In this document: positions 23,201 to 31,995 of the stretch, piece by piece | Layout of the letters: each line of letters begins with the position of its first letter | Numbering within the stretch: position 1 is the first letter of the stretch | From: Aphrocallistes beatrix | Taxonomy: Eukaryota > Porifera > Hexactinellida > Sceptrulophora > Aphrocallistidae | Assembly (NCBI GenBank): GCA_963281255.1 | Contig: OY725488.1 | Span: 10,699,524 to 10,763,523, forward strand | Direction of reading: 5' to 3' | DNA: 64,000 nt | Translations under genes and position numbers: made by a program | The notes under the pieces: model-generated | Databases searched by the model: none | Told to the model about the DNA's origin: nothing | Seen by the model: the letters and a program-made list of their open reading frames with translations, nothing else

Positions 23201-23557
23201 TTAGTAAAGTTGAAACTAGAAGCTGCCCGCATAAGTTGTGATGACTTCACTCTCTGGTCTTCGGCAGTTCGCAATCTCACCTCTTTACTTTATTTGAGTT
23301 TCTCCTATGTCTCCCTTTCTGATTCAGGAATGTTGAGTCTATGTAGAGGTCTCCTATTCCATCCTAACATTAGATATTTGTATGTATCTAACTGTGAACT
23401 GAGTTCTGATTCCTGTCTTCCTCTCAAGAATCTTATTCCAACTCTCAAACAGCTGAAGTACCTGTATGCGAATGAACTCTCCGAACCAGAAACTGAACCT
23501 TTCGAACTCCTCAATCTAACAGCTGATCAGTATGGTATAAAGCATCACCTCTATTAG
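20213..23557 (+). CDS. NACHT-LRR receptor (NLR), intact copy 1
   Basis: A single-exon frame of 1114 codons. Residues 1 to about 120 form an alpha-helical N-terminal region (FHQSLLAIRPDLVGVALNISWLC) that resembles a DED/death-fold domain but is not secure. A helical linker follows to about residue 275. The NACHT ATPase domain has Walker A GNPGSGKT at 286-293 and Walker B LLLIIDSLDEF around D378, and its sensor segment LLTSRPGAW is around residue 412. A winged-helix/superhelical region follows, then from about residue 740 degenerate leucine-rich repeats to about 1090. In such receptors, ligand sensing by the LRRs releases NACHT oligomerisation and immune signalling in the cytosol. The ATG directly follows a TTTTTTAG acceptor, so an untranslated leader exon is expected. 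The stop is followed at once by GTAATA, with an acceptor (TTTCAG) at 23652, suggesting a 3'UTR intron. Its paralogue lies at 40229-43580. Confidence 0.93.
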   Translation: MFALSHLKELSDALSRHDIQKLHDSLSVPDGVCDRDSKGAAFLTSLKKWNKFDPFIFHQSLLAIRPDLVGVALNISWLCVDVSGMHSDQPLTVKGLVQLLQWGISIDNLRLIQATFDSEEKKVKFDNTMKLLLRNNVIRKDLVALSKLLLSIKHDDIAEKLRAYKAIFVNMSDHEFASKFRKELARLGKQIIEWEHYLKEFLETQFRNVKQMLGNDDAVSLEKVYVDLTILKQKPRSVSYEDETTYNEIAYLRAIANKEIEVTPIDFMEEMKSCDPSKPEIKCFIGNPGSGKTFLCNRTALRFGNNELSEFSYALCIPCRKQEWHEMESSRVEAGLPITTDFICEWLLLGLPIGPSWTTDLAKNITETDGEGLLLIIDSLDEFTKDVPFQKTLLYFLLTRQVLTRSFILLTSRPGAWTDISTSHQLLITSFYHVLGFSPAQRDLYFQKQFDDDTKLKRCTRLLDRYDEMKQLSLIPVNASLFAALLKSEDGARIHTLTKLYYELTLYLIRRQLTRMLLEELSKVSELSELDSNVLECLHSIGFIAYQGVAFREMISDKKVPLRVGKVLKSSECLGLVQEYVKVGKMGIFTKVWAFAHLTIQEFIGAIWLKSCSWRDQCLSVRFIVHTNDVFSVFRMVVRFLCGLLSDESMNVFYLLFKHVTPRPVPIHHLPECVQLKYQLLQYTGWQEFSEKFFQLSAMLSESDCDSIPNFFQMCRRFIPDSVCFYIASAVTPNEWICFVESLPLFEHIHLIHVNSDYVTPEQLFDLFECIKKCSVSCVTLKLSNKSNTEVLDYANAIQRTQLANTKLSLELIECNLTETETVKALSTCSANQILSGLSLAYNEFPPDTLSLLTNQISTCHSLNFMHDNTSECEVLFSCLSSATHINGLHLYDIPTEYNQHMYSLLPSLANLREITWYNTFEGSYSILPHLSHLSTLSYLCIAGVQFTPDINLSDSLLQLLHSNKHSIRVLELVWLEKIEFNRLDGFLSCLQSCTNLVKLKLEAARISCDDFTLWSSAVRNLTSLLYLSFSYVSLSDSGMLSLCRGLLFHPNIRYLYVSNCELSSDSCLPLKNLIPTLKQLKYLYANELSEPETEPFELLNLTADQYGIKHHLY

Positions 23558-24430
23558 GTAATAATAATTTAAATTTAAAATGTGTCACTGGTGTCATTTG
23601 TATTCTGAATTTAGAAATACTAACTATTGACTGACTTAATCATTCGTTTCAGTTTCACAATCAACTGTACACTAAACTGAGTTTCTGTTCCACTCCTGAG
23701 ACACTCACCACTTCACACCTCTCCCTAACTGTACTTTGTATTCATTCTAACAGAGCGACACTAAATAGTTCCGATTTCAGAGGTGTTAGAATATGGAACT
23801 ATAGAATGTGAGTTATAACAAGAACTAACGACAGGAAATGATTGTTTGATGAGAGGTGTGAACTGTTGTAGTGACATGTTCTGCCATTAACTGGACATAT
23901 TTAACTATGAATAAACCGGAAATATCTGAAATCTGAAATATTTACAATTATACATAATTCCGTTTAAATATGAATTCACTCTTTGATGGACCAATAGATT
24001 TGCATCTTTTGGATTTCATAGACTTAGCAACTGTTAGACAAATTCATTCCTAGATTCTGATTGGTTGAAATTTGTTTATCTTATTAAAGGCAGACCACAA
24101 AACTGTTGATATTAATGGAAATATTTGACACCTACATATTTGTCTATCCAGGGTATATTCAATTTGTTCTTAAAATATAATGTGACACAATTGTGACAGC
24201 TATGCTACCTCATTATTGCTTACTTAGTATTACTTCTTGTCAATTCTCTGTGTTGTATTTCACTGAATTTATTTCATTATTTCTCTTTTCTAGACACTAC
24301 ACACCTCAATACTCTCACTCCATGAGTCAATCTTCTTTCTCACACATTCCTAATACCTCCCCTATCTCTACTTGAACTCCATTTACATTACAGTGTTTGC
24401 TTTTGTTGTTATTTACGTTTGAATGAATTT
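23558..24430 (+). other. NLR1 3' flank, duplicated with NLR2
   Basis: Collinear with 43581-44430 (high identity). Contains a possible 3'UTR intron and later a TTTTCTAG acceptor-like site before ACACTACACACC at about 24294. No coding frame is supported. Confidence 0.5.
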
Positions 24431-25395
24431 ATTTTGTTAGCTAATTCTGTTACAAATGCTTAGTATGTGAAGTATGTTAATGGAAATCTGTTTTTTATTT
24501 CAAATTCCTCGTTGAAGAGATATTTATAATTCTATTTAATTCTTACACAAGAACTGTCATATATCATTACGAATACTGGAGAGTTTTAACCAATTCATTA
24601 TACATGTAGAACTTTGAAACTATAGATAGTCCCAACGAATTCATTATAGAGCTTTGAGACATAGATAAACTCACGAATAAGTACTTATAATCTAAATTTA
24701 GTTCAAATTATTAACAAAAATATCCTTCGTACCCCCTTGCTTCTATTCACTTACTTGAACATTTGTTTGTTTTCAACTTAATTTACAATTATAGTATCAT
24801 TCCTTGTTGATAGATTTCAAGTGAGTACTATGTGTTCATGGAAAGAGTCAGCTACATATCATCCCACCGTCATGTCCAACCTGTTCCATGTGATGGTGCA
24901 TTCCTCTGTGATCTGTTGTCTGACTCTAGACTCCACGTTACTTTCAATTTTCTTCAAATTTGTACTCAAATTCGCTTAACAATTAATGCAAATCAAATCA
25001 ATTTCACTCAAAATACATTTAAGGCCAGTACTGCTTGCTGACGCTAATTTCTTTGAAATATTCGATTTGAAGTTTTGTGTATTTTTAAGTTCATATATGT
25101 ATGCTTAATATTCGTACGAAACAGCTTTTAAAAATTAGTTATTCCGTTATGTCACCTTTAGTAGATGCCACTTCAATTGGTATGAGTGCGAATAAAAATT
25201 TATTTTCAAAAGTAAAAGTGGAATTTTTATGCGCCCTCCTGGCAATTTTTTTTTTCTATATTAATTGCCGTTCTTAGTGTCTTAATCCATTGTAGGTATA
25301 TATTTCTTGAGATAACTGACTAGAATCTAAGCAGTCTTCAATAGAATTATTCAACAATATCTTGGAAATTTGCCTAATTTTAGACACTATTTTGG
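24431..25395. other. Intergenic, nothing recognised
   Basis: AT-rich. A short part (24830-24940) is similar to 44740-44880, extending the NLR duplication in patches. Confidence 0.35.
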
Positions 25396-25403
25396 GATTT
25401 CAA

Positions 25404-25748
25404 CAGGGTTGCCGTGGGAATGGAATTTCAATACCCATTCCCACAGGATTTCTGTGGGAATACCCACAAAAACCCACAGAAACCCATAGGAAACCCACAG
25501 AAAAACTCGCAAAAAACAATTGAATTTGCTGATCCTAACTAATATAATAATAGACTACAAGATTATGTTTACAATGATATTATATAGGCCTAAGTAGGAT
25601 TTCACACTGAATCCCGACAGATGCCTGCAGATACCAAAAGTAAACCCACAGATGAACCCACATGTGGGAATACCCATAGGCTTAAAGTCATTCCCATTCC
25701 CATCCCATATGGGAATACCCACAGATTCCCATTCCCACGGCAACCCTG
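25404..25748. mobile_element. hAT-type MITE with 8-bp target duplication
   Basis: CAGGGTTGCCGTGGGAATGG at the left and its complement CCATTCCCACGGCAACCCTG at the right (one base aside). It is flanked by GATTTCAA on both sides (25396-25403, 25749-25756). The interior is rich in CCCACAGAAA-type short repeats. No coding capacity. Confidence 0.93.
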
Positions 25749-25939
25749 GATTTCAACGAAAATTAAAAAAATATCTTTGGAATTTGTCTTCTGAATTGAA
25801 TGATTCTGGTCTAATTTTATCGAATGTATGCATAGATCAGATTGCAGCCTAATAACCATGATTACAATCAAACTAGTCGAGTTATTTGTGCGCACATATT
25901 TTATACATAGGAATTTAATATTACACAATCTGGACTATC

Positions 25940-26430
25940 CTTACTACTTAGTATTAAAACTCGATTAATCTATCTATCTGTAAAGAATTGATTGAAGAAA
26001 CTGCCAGTCACAGAAAGCTGATTTTTGGCTATGGCTCCACTAGGTTCTGAGCTCAGACGAAAATGTCGACTCATCATCGAATTATGACGTCATTGTAGCC
26101 TTTTTTATAATTAGAAATTTCAGTTTTTCGACCATAACTCAGCCATTTTAAGTGATAGAAGGCTGAAATTTTAATGGAATGTGCATATTAATATACCTCA
26201 CATGTGATGTAACTACCATCAAAAAATGATGCCTAATCACTGTTATGACGTCATCATTATGCATCAAAAATTTTCAAAATTGACAAATTTGGTGATTTTT
26301 CGAGTGATATCGATTTTAACACTAAGATAGACATATTTAGAGATGCTATCTCCCTTATAATTAACCAATGTGACCCCTGGCTACCGAAGGGAGCCTCTGG
26401 CGGACACTTTGTGTCCGCTAGCCGCGCAGC
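25940..26430 (+). mobile_element. Helitron-like non-autonomous element
   Basis: The 5' end TTAGTATTAAAACTCG and GAATTGATTGAAGAAACTG match the other members. It contains ATGACGTCAT twice. The 3' end has the GCGGACACTTTGTGTCCGC hairpin and AGCCGCGCAG and is then cut short, lacking the CAAGCAAGCG tail. No coding capacity. Confidence 0.55.
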
Positions 26431-26479
26431 AAAACTGGAATAAGACCGAATTATCAAAACTAAAATTTATGATTCAATA

Positions 26480-26660
26480 AATTATTTCAGTCACATTCAA
26501 AATCAATTTGTTCTAAACAAAAATGCCTGAAATCACATTCAAAATCGATTTGTTCTAAACAAAAATGCCTGAAATCACATTCAAAATCGATTTGTTCTAA
26601 AAAAAAATGCCTGAAATCACATTCAAAATCAATTTGTTCTAAGCAAGAATGCCTGAAATC
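26480..26660. repeat. Four tandem 42-base units
   Basis: Units of the form ATTCAAAATCnATTTGTTCT followed by AAACAAAAATGCCTGAAATC and CAC, repeated four times almost perfectly. Three TTCGGTCTTATTC motifs flank the array. Confidence 0.88.
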
Positions 26661-26699
26661 AGTGCAGAATAATTTTTCGGTCTTATTCCAGTCCTAATT

Positions 26700-26999
26700 T
26701 ATTTTCGGTCTTATTCCTTTCGGTCTTATTCATGTTTCCCAGAACAATTTAAATGGTGAAATAATAACTAATATAGGTATCTTTAAAAGAGATACTTGTA
26801 AAACAAGGGATAAGATAGTATAAGAAACACCCAGTACTGGCTTTAACCCATTTATCCTAAACTAATATTGAAACTGTAAAATGTTCTGTTACATTTCATT
26901 CCAATACAGAAGTGGCTGAATATTATTATTTGTTCAGCTGATCAATCAACGATTATTGACTGTGAACAGAATCAGTTATTATGAGGAAATTGAATGTTG
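26700..26999. other. Intergenic, nothing recognised
   Basis: No gene or repeat was recognised in this stretch. Confidence 0.4.
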
Positions 27000-27606
27000 A
27001 TATAAATAACTTTTCTACTCTGATGGAATGGTGTATCATAAAATTGCCAAACGGATGTGTTTTCCATCTTCAACACAATCACGAATGACCTGATGAAATG
27101 CATAATCTCTTCACGAAGTAGACATCCCATATTATGGAAAATGCAGAGAAGAAACGATTTGCAATATCTCTATTCTTATTTCGGTTTTAATATTAATATT
27201 TCTGTTATATTTTTTATATTGAGATTAAATCTATTTTGCACAAATTCAGAGTTTGTAATGTAACTTCTAGTTCCTGGACAAATTTCAGAATGCGGGGTAT
27301 TATAATGGCGGGATTATCTAAGAAATTCTTAGCATTTTAAGTTAATACATTCCCACATTATTAATGGTAGCTTAGTTAAGTAAAGAATTGGCTCTAAATC
27401 CATGAAACAATGATGCAATATTATTTAGCAATTTCATAGGGAAACTTTATAGTTAAATTTTTCAGGTCAATTTGCTTGAGTAGAACTGTCCTGAAATATT
27501 CTCTAAAATGTATTAATAAAGATAGTTAGCTGAATTTGTATCTACCTCTTACTCTTTAACTTCTAATTAAGTTCTTTGTCACTATTTATCTCAATCGGTA
27601 CAGTTA

Positions 27607-27870
27607 CATACGGCCAGCTGGCTGACATGATCCATTATAGAATCTCTAATTAGGTCTTCATTGCATTGTGATACGAGACAGTACTGTAAGTTCTACTTCA
27701 CAGTAGTGATTCTGAGATGTTAGCGAATTGCAGGAATACTTTTTCTGACTACTCGTAGTGTTACAGAAGTTCCAGCAGTCTGTCAGTACGAACACAGCTA
27801 AGATGTAACTCCATATAAAGCTACGCTCAGATATTTTTTTTTAACGAAAAGATATTTTTTAACACTTACA
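27607..27870 (-). pseudogene. Broken copy of the small Cys-rich frame at 2107-2367
   Basis: Same sequence as the 86-codon frame of copy 1, but with one base lost near 27642 and one gained near 27688, so the Cys-rich part is out of frame. Confidence 0.4.
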
Positions 27871-27962
27871 AATTACTCTGAATGTACGAATTCAGGACAA
27901 CGTGCGTATTTCGATCCTGGCGCACGTACTAACCATCCATAGTCCATAGTCCACTGTATTTC

Positions 27963-28135
27963 ATACATGTCAGTTTTCTCTCGTTGTGGGGCGACGTCCC
28001 ACTTTTTTTGCTTTTCTATTGAGCTCATTTCCATGAGTGTCCCGTTTCTACATGAATTTCCTCATATGTCCCGCTTTTTTGGAATCTGTGTATAATACTT
28101 TTCTATTGCGTCCCGCTATTATCATGGCTCATAGT
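27963..28135. mobile_element. MITE of the CATGCCAACT family, degenerate
   Basis: Equivalent of the element at 2469-2635; both ends eroded, core clearly recognisable. Confidence 0.6.
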
Positions 28136-28355
28136 GTATGGTATTTGAAAGGTACATATTTGCAAACAATTTTGTTAGACATCAATCAATGTACGATACA
28201 TACTTATTTATTAGATACAGTATTTGAAAAGAAATTTACTGCTTCACACACAGCTACAATCCGCTATAGTACATATAACATGTTGATGGAATATATAATG
28301 TATTAAGATATTAACATTCCATAATCTCCAAGGTATTCCATTACCAAACAACGAA

Positions 28356-29891
28356 CTATTCGAAATCTCCCTTCCTGATGATTTCTTGCATCCCACCCCA
28401 CTTTTTCCCAGCTAGGATCTTCACTTCCAATGGTATTTTGAAGTCAGAGTAGCCTTCTAACAATTTATCGGTTTCCAGAGTATCTCGAACTAACCACACC
28501 GTCTCTTTCAACTCCTCATCACGGACCTCGAGCAATAACTCATCGTGGATTTGAATGAGGAGCTTTGCATTCAAACTTCTCGTCTTAGCTATTCCGTTAC
28601 AGAGCTTGATCATTGCCACTTTACAGATGTCAGCTGCTAGGCCTTGCACGACGAAGTTGACAGCTTGTCTCTCCGCATAGGTTCTAGCTTGGCAGTTGTC
28701 AGCTCTCACATGCAACAGGTTCCGTCTCCTACTGAGTAAGGTCGTCACGAAACCTTTCTCCTGACAGACCGACTTTACCTTGTTCATGAATCTCTTCACT
28801 TTAGGAAACTTCTTGGTGAAGTCATTCATTCTCTCCTGTGCTTCAGTTGGAGTGACCATCAAATACTCGGATAGTTTCTCCTTTCCAATCCCGTAGATCA
28901 GCCCGTACACCATTCTCTTCGTGTTCTCCCTGTCTGCGTTGCTGACGTCTTCGTAGCTGATTCCTTGCCATTTGGCGGTCAACTCAGTGAAGATGTCTCG
29001 CGACGGAGTCGTGTCATTTGAGAATAAAGTGCATAGAGATTCCTCTTCAGAAAGGAATGCGACTATCCTCAGTTCTATTGACCGGAAGTCCACAGAGAGG
29101 AGAGTGTGTCCTTCTCTGCTCGTGAATATGCTGCGTATGGACAATTCTTCTTCTCCTGCTCCCTCTAGCAGCACGCTCTTCTTAGGAACAGCCTAGAGTG
29201 GGAGTGAAGGATCTTAGTGCATGGTATTATTACGGGTTCTCTTAGTGTAAATTACACCACGATTTTATACACATGGTAAAATCCACCTTCACGATAAGTG
29301 CAATAAATGGATTTATTTCATTCAATCACTTAAGCCAAATCATAGTAAGACTCGCAGATTTTTTTCTTTGGCCCTGCCTCGCCCAGGGCTACTTAACCTC
29401 TACCCTCGCTTGAGTATGCATCAAGGAATTATCTAGGAATCCTTTAGGCGTATGGTTCTGAGTGAAAATCTATTTAATATTGGCAATATTCCCCGATTTC
29501 CACACGCCATAACGATATGATGCGATTTAGGCTATGGAAAGTTAAGGGATGAAACTAGGAGCGGGCTCTGCGGAGCTGTGCAATACCTTGGTGTGCATAC
29601 CTGTAGGTTCGGACTGTTACAGCTCAGCCGACCAGTCGCAGCTCCCGTCTGCTGCCAGCAGGGGAACAGTCTGCCGTGCGGCTGTGCGGTGAGAGGGACC
29701 AGGGATTGGAGGAAGGACTGCAGCCGACTCAGCTTCCGGTGCTGCAGGATGAGTCCTGGGAGCGGGTGCATCGGCTTGAGGGACTCCAGCACCTGTTCCG
29801 ATGTGCTCTTGGCTCTCTGCTTCTGAGTTAGGTGCAGAGACTTCCCGCACTTCTCGTCTAGGTGTAGCCAGTCGAATATGATCTCTCGAAC
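28356..29891 (-). CDS. POLN: DNA polymerase nu-like C-terminal two exons, copy 2, partial
   Basis: Exons 29891-29601 and 29192-28356 (minus), with the same splice sites and lengths as copy 1 (291 and 837 bases). They encode the same C-terminal polymerase half with motif A (DFRSIELRI), the motif B region (RENTKRMVYGLIYGIG) and motif C (IHDELLLEV). Unlike copy 1, the conserved Arg of motif A is present here. A few other changes are seen (TPTEAQ for TSAEAQ, NDF for NHF, PKVKR for PRVKR). Upstream exons are again absent. Either both are fragments of a gene elsewhere, or this one was the template. Function on its own is unlikely, because the thumb and first palm parts are missing. Confidence 0.86.
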
Positions 29892-29927
29892 CTAACCGAA
29901 CACAAGCACTTTATTACGAATTGCATA

Positions 29928-30110
29928 CATGCCAACTGCCACGTTTTTGGCGCATTTTCCCTCTTTTATTGAGGTTATTTAACAAGTCTCCCGTTTTTAC
30001 ATGAAATATCTTCTTATATTCCCGCATTAATGGATTCGGTACATAACACTTTATTGCGTCCCACCATGTCCTGCGGGATTCAATATTGTGTCTAATTCCT
30101 TTTGGGCAGG
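29928..30110. mobile_element. MITE of the CATGCCAACT family, truncated
   Basis: Starts CATGCCAACTGCCACG; equivalent of 4467-4635. Confidence 0.6.
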
Positions 30111-30825
30111 GAAGCAATAAAATATGGACCAATCCTATACATAGAATCGGCACCATGGCATTTAGGGAATTATTAAATTAGAGAGACCAGAAATACTATT
30201 TTACCAAAAACTAGATTTAAATTTTCCGAAAAAATAAACAGATTGTTGTATCAGAAGACTTTGCAGGGAAGAATTTATCTAATGGCCCTAGGCTAGTTAG
30301 AATTTGACAATTTTTCCGTTTGCCATCAGATTCCAAATAATCCATTTTACTCTTTAAATTTTATTAAATTTTGCTTAGCCCCATTCATTAACCCCGCTCC
30401 GCCTATTCCAGGAATGTGTAGCGTCATTTCCTGTTTAAGCCATTTTGGGCGGGGAAGGCATATAAATTTAGAGTCCAGACTATAAATAGAAAAGACCCCC
30501 GGTAAAAGTGGCATTAAACATGACACAGTGCCAACCAAGTACAGCATACAATAATATGCATTGGTGATTCACACCATCTTACAGAATGAGATAAGAGTAT
30601 ATTGTGAGATGAATTATTCAGGTTAATGCATAGCTAAGTCAGATATGTGCATAATACCACACTATGTCTCACTCTGTGTAAATACTGTGATTCTAATCTA
30701 GCAATACTATCTATTAGCTCCATACAACTCTCTCTTCTATTTAATTGGGCCACTCACCGAACGGCGGTTAATTCGGAAAATCGCATAATTGGGACAAATC
30801 TCAAGTACGGTGTCATAGTGCCACA

Positions 30826-31036
30826 TACTTACCAACTGTCCCGTTTTAGGCTGGACGTCCCGCTTTTTCTCACTTTTCTATCGAACTAATTTTCTCGAGG
30901 TCCCACTTTTAAATGAAATTTCCCCATTATGTCTCCCTTTTGTATTCTATGTATAATACTTTTCCATAGCGTCCCGCCATGTCCCGCGAAATTCAATGCT
31001 GCGTCCCGCTTTTATCATGGCTCAAGTTCGCATGTG
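30826..31036. mobile_element. MITE of the CATGCCAACT family
   Basis: Equivalent of 5196-5403. Right terminus is CAAGTTCGCATG at 31023-31034, one base off the consensus. Confidence 0.7.
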
Positions 31037-31039
31037 TGG

Positions 31040-31640
31040 AGCTAACATTTGACACTCAGAGGCGTAGGGTGCGGCACATGGAGCCTAGCCCGCAACCTCA
31101 AAGGCTGTGCCCACTAAAATCTCACAAATTAACATTGGATGCAGCAACTCTCTCACGGAATAGACTGGAATTTCCGCTCACTAAATTGCGCTGGCTACGC
31201 TTTGCTGACTCTAGGGTGAGGAGTCCAGCGGACATCTCACCCGGTGGTCCAGCTGAACTCTCACAACGGAATTGTTCTATGCACAGAAGTGAATAATAAA
31301 TTACATCGGTTTAATTGGGGAACCTTATTCGAGACGAAACATCCAAACCCGTTGTTTCCCAATTAAAGTGGAAGTATTTCAAATAAGGATAATTTGGATT
31401 TGCATAGCAACAATTTAAAGGTCCGTTTTACAGAATTGTTGTATCATAAATGGATGATATAATCTGTTACCAGATCATAAATAGAGATGTATGACTTCAT
31501 TACTCACTGAATTAGGCAAATTGCTGGTATACTTTCCTATTTGAAAATCCCGTGACTCCCACTAATGATGATTTTATCTAAGATTTATTTCAATCGTTTC
31601 ATTCATGTCTGCAATGAATTGAGGGGTTTAATCTATGCTT
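31040..31640. other. Unassigned sequence between POLN copy 2 and the FES/FER promoter region
   Basis: GC-richer from 31040 to 31300, with a 105-codon open frame that starts inside the MITE; no domain is recognisable and I do not call it a gene. Confidence 0.35.
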
Positions 31641-31995
31641 ATTGCTGATGACCTTTGCAGTACATTTTCAATACTACTCCATGACATTGGTAGTTTACGC
31701 ACTAATATGTACTGTTAGCAGAAACTGCTTAGAAAGTAGCTCCTATTGAGAATCTCAGTTCTTATTCATACAAACCAAACTAATTTTAGTTCAACTCAGT
31801 TTTTGACTTTTAAGGTCTGCGAGTTCGTTGTGTTTAAGAGTGGTTAGAATACCCGTTATAACTGTTCATTGGTTTCTTGAAGTACATTTGTTAGATTTCA
31901 AAACGTCATTTCTACAAACTTATAAGAGTGATTGATCATTGTATAAATCTAATTTATTGTTCACTCTGAAAGATAATCTATTTCCCCGCTTTAGG
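31641..31995 (+). promoter_or_regulatory. FES/FER 5' flank, duplicated at 63525-63877
   Basis: Near-identical to 63525-63877, including the CCCCGCTTTAG acceptor just before the coding start. No TATA box is evident. The conservation may only reflect a recent duplication. Confidence 0.5.

Larger units (their letters stand above)
27000..31040. repeat. Segmental duplication, copy 2 (paired with 1488-5410)
   Basis: Collinear with 1488-5410. Compared with copy 1 it has a gap at about 28150 (copy 1 carries about 60 more bases) and an extra segment at about 30380-30510, plus scattered single-base changes. The POLN exons are the best-conserved part. Confidence 0.85.

Noticed and set aside
26480-26660. 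CRISPR array
   Set aside because: The 42-base units abut directly and have no variable spacers.
30979-31296. 105-codon open frame
   Set aside because: Starts inside the MITE and shows no domain; probably chance.
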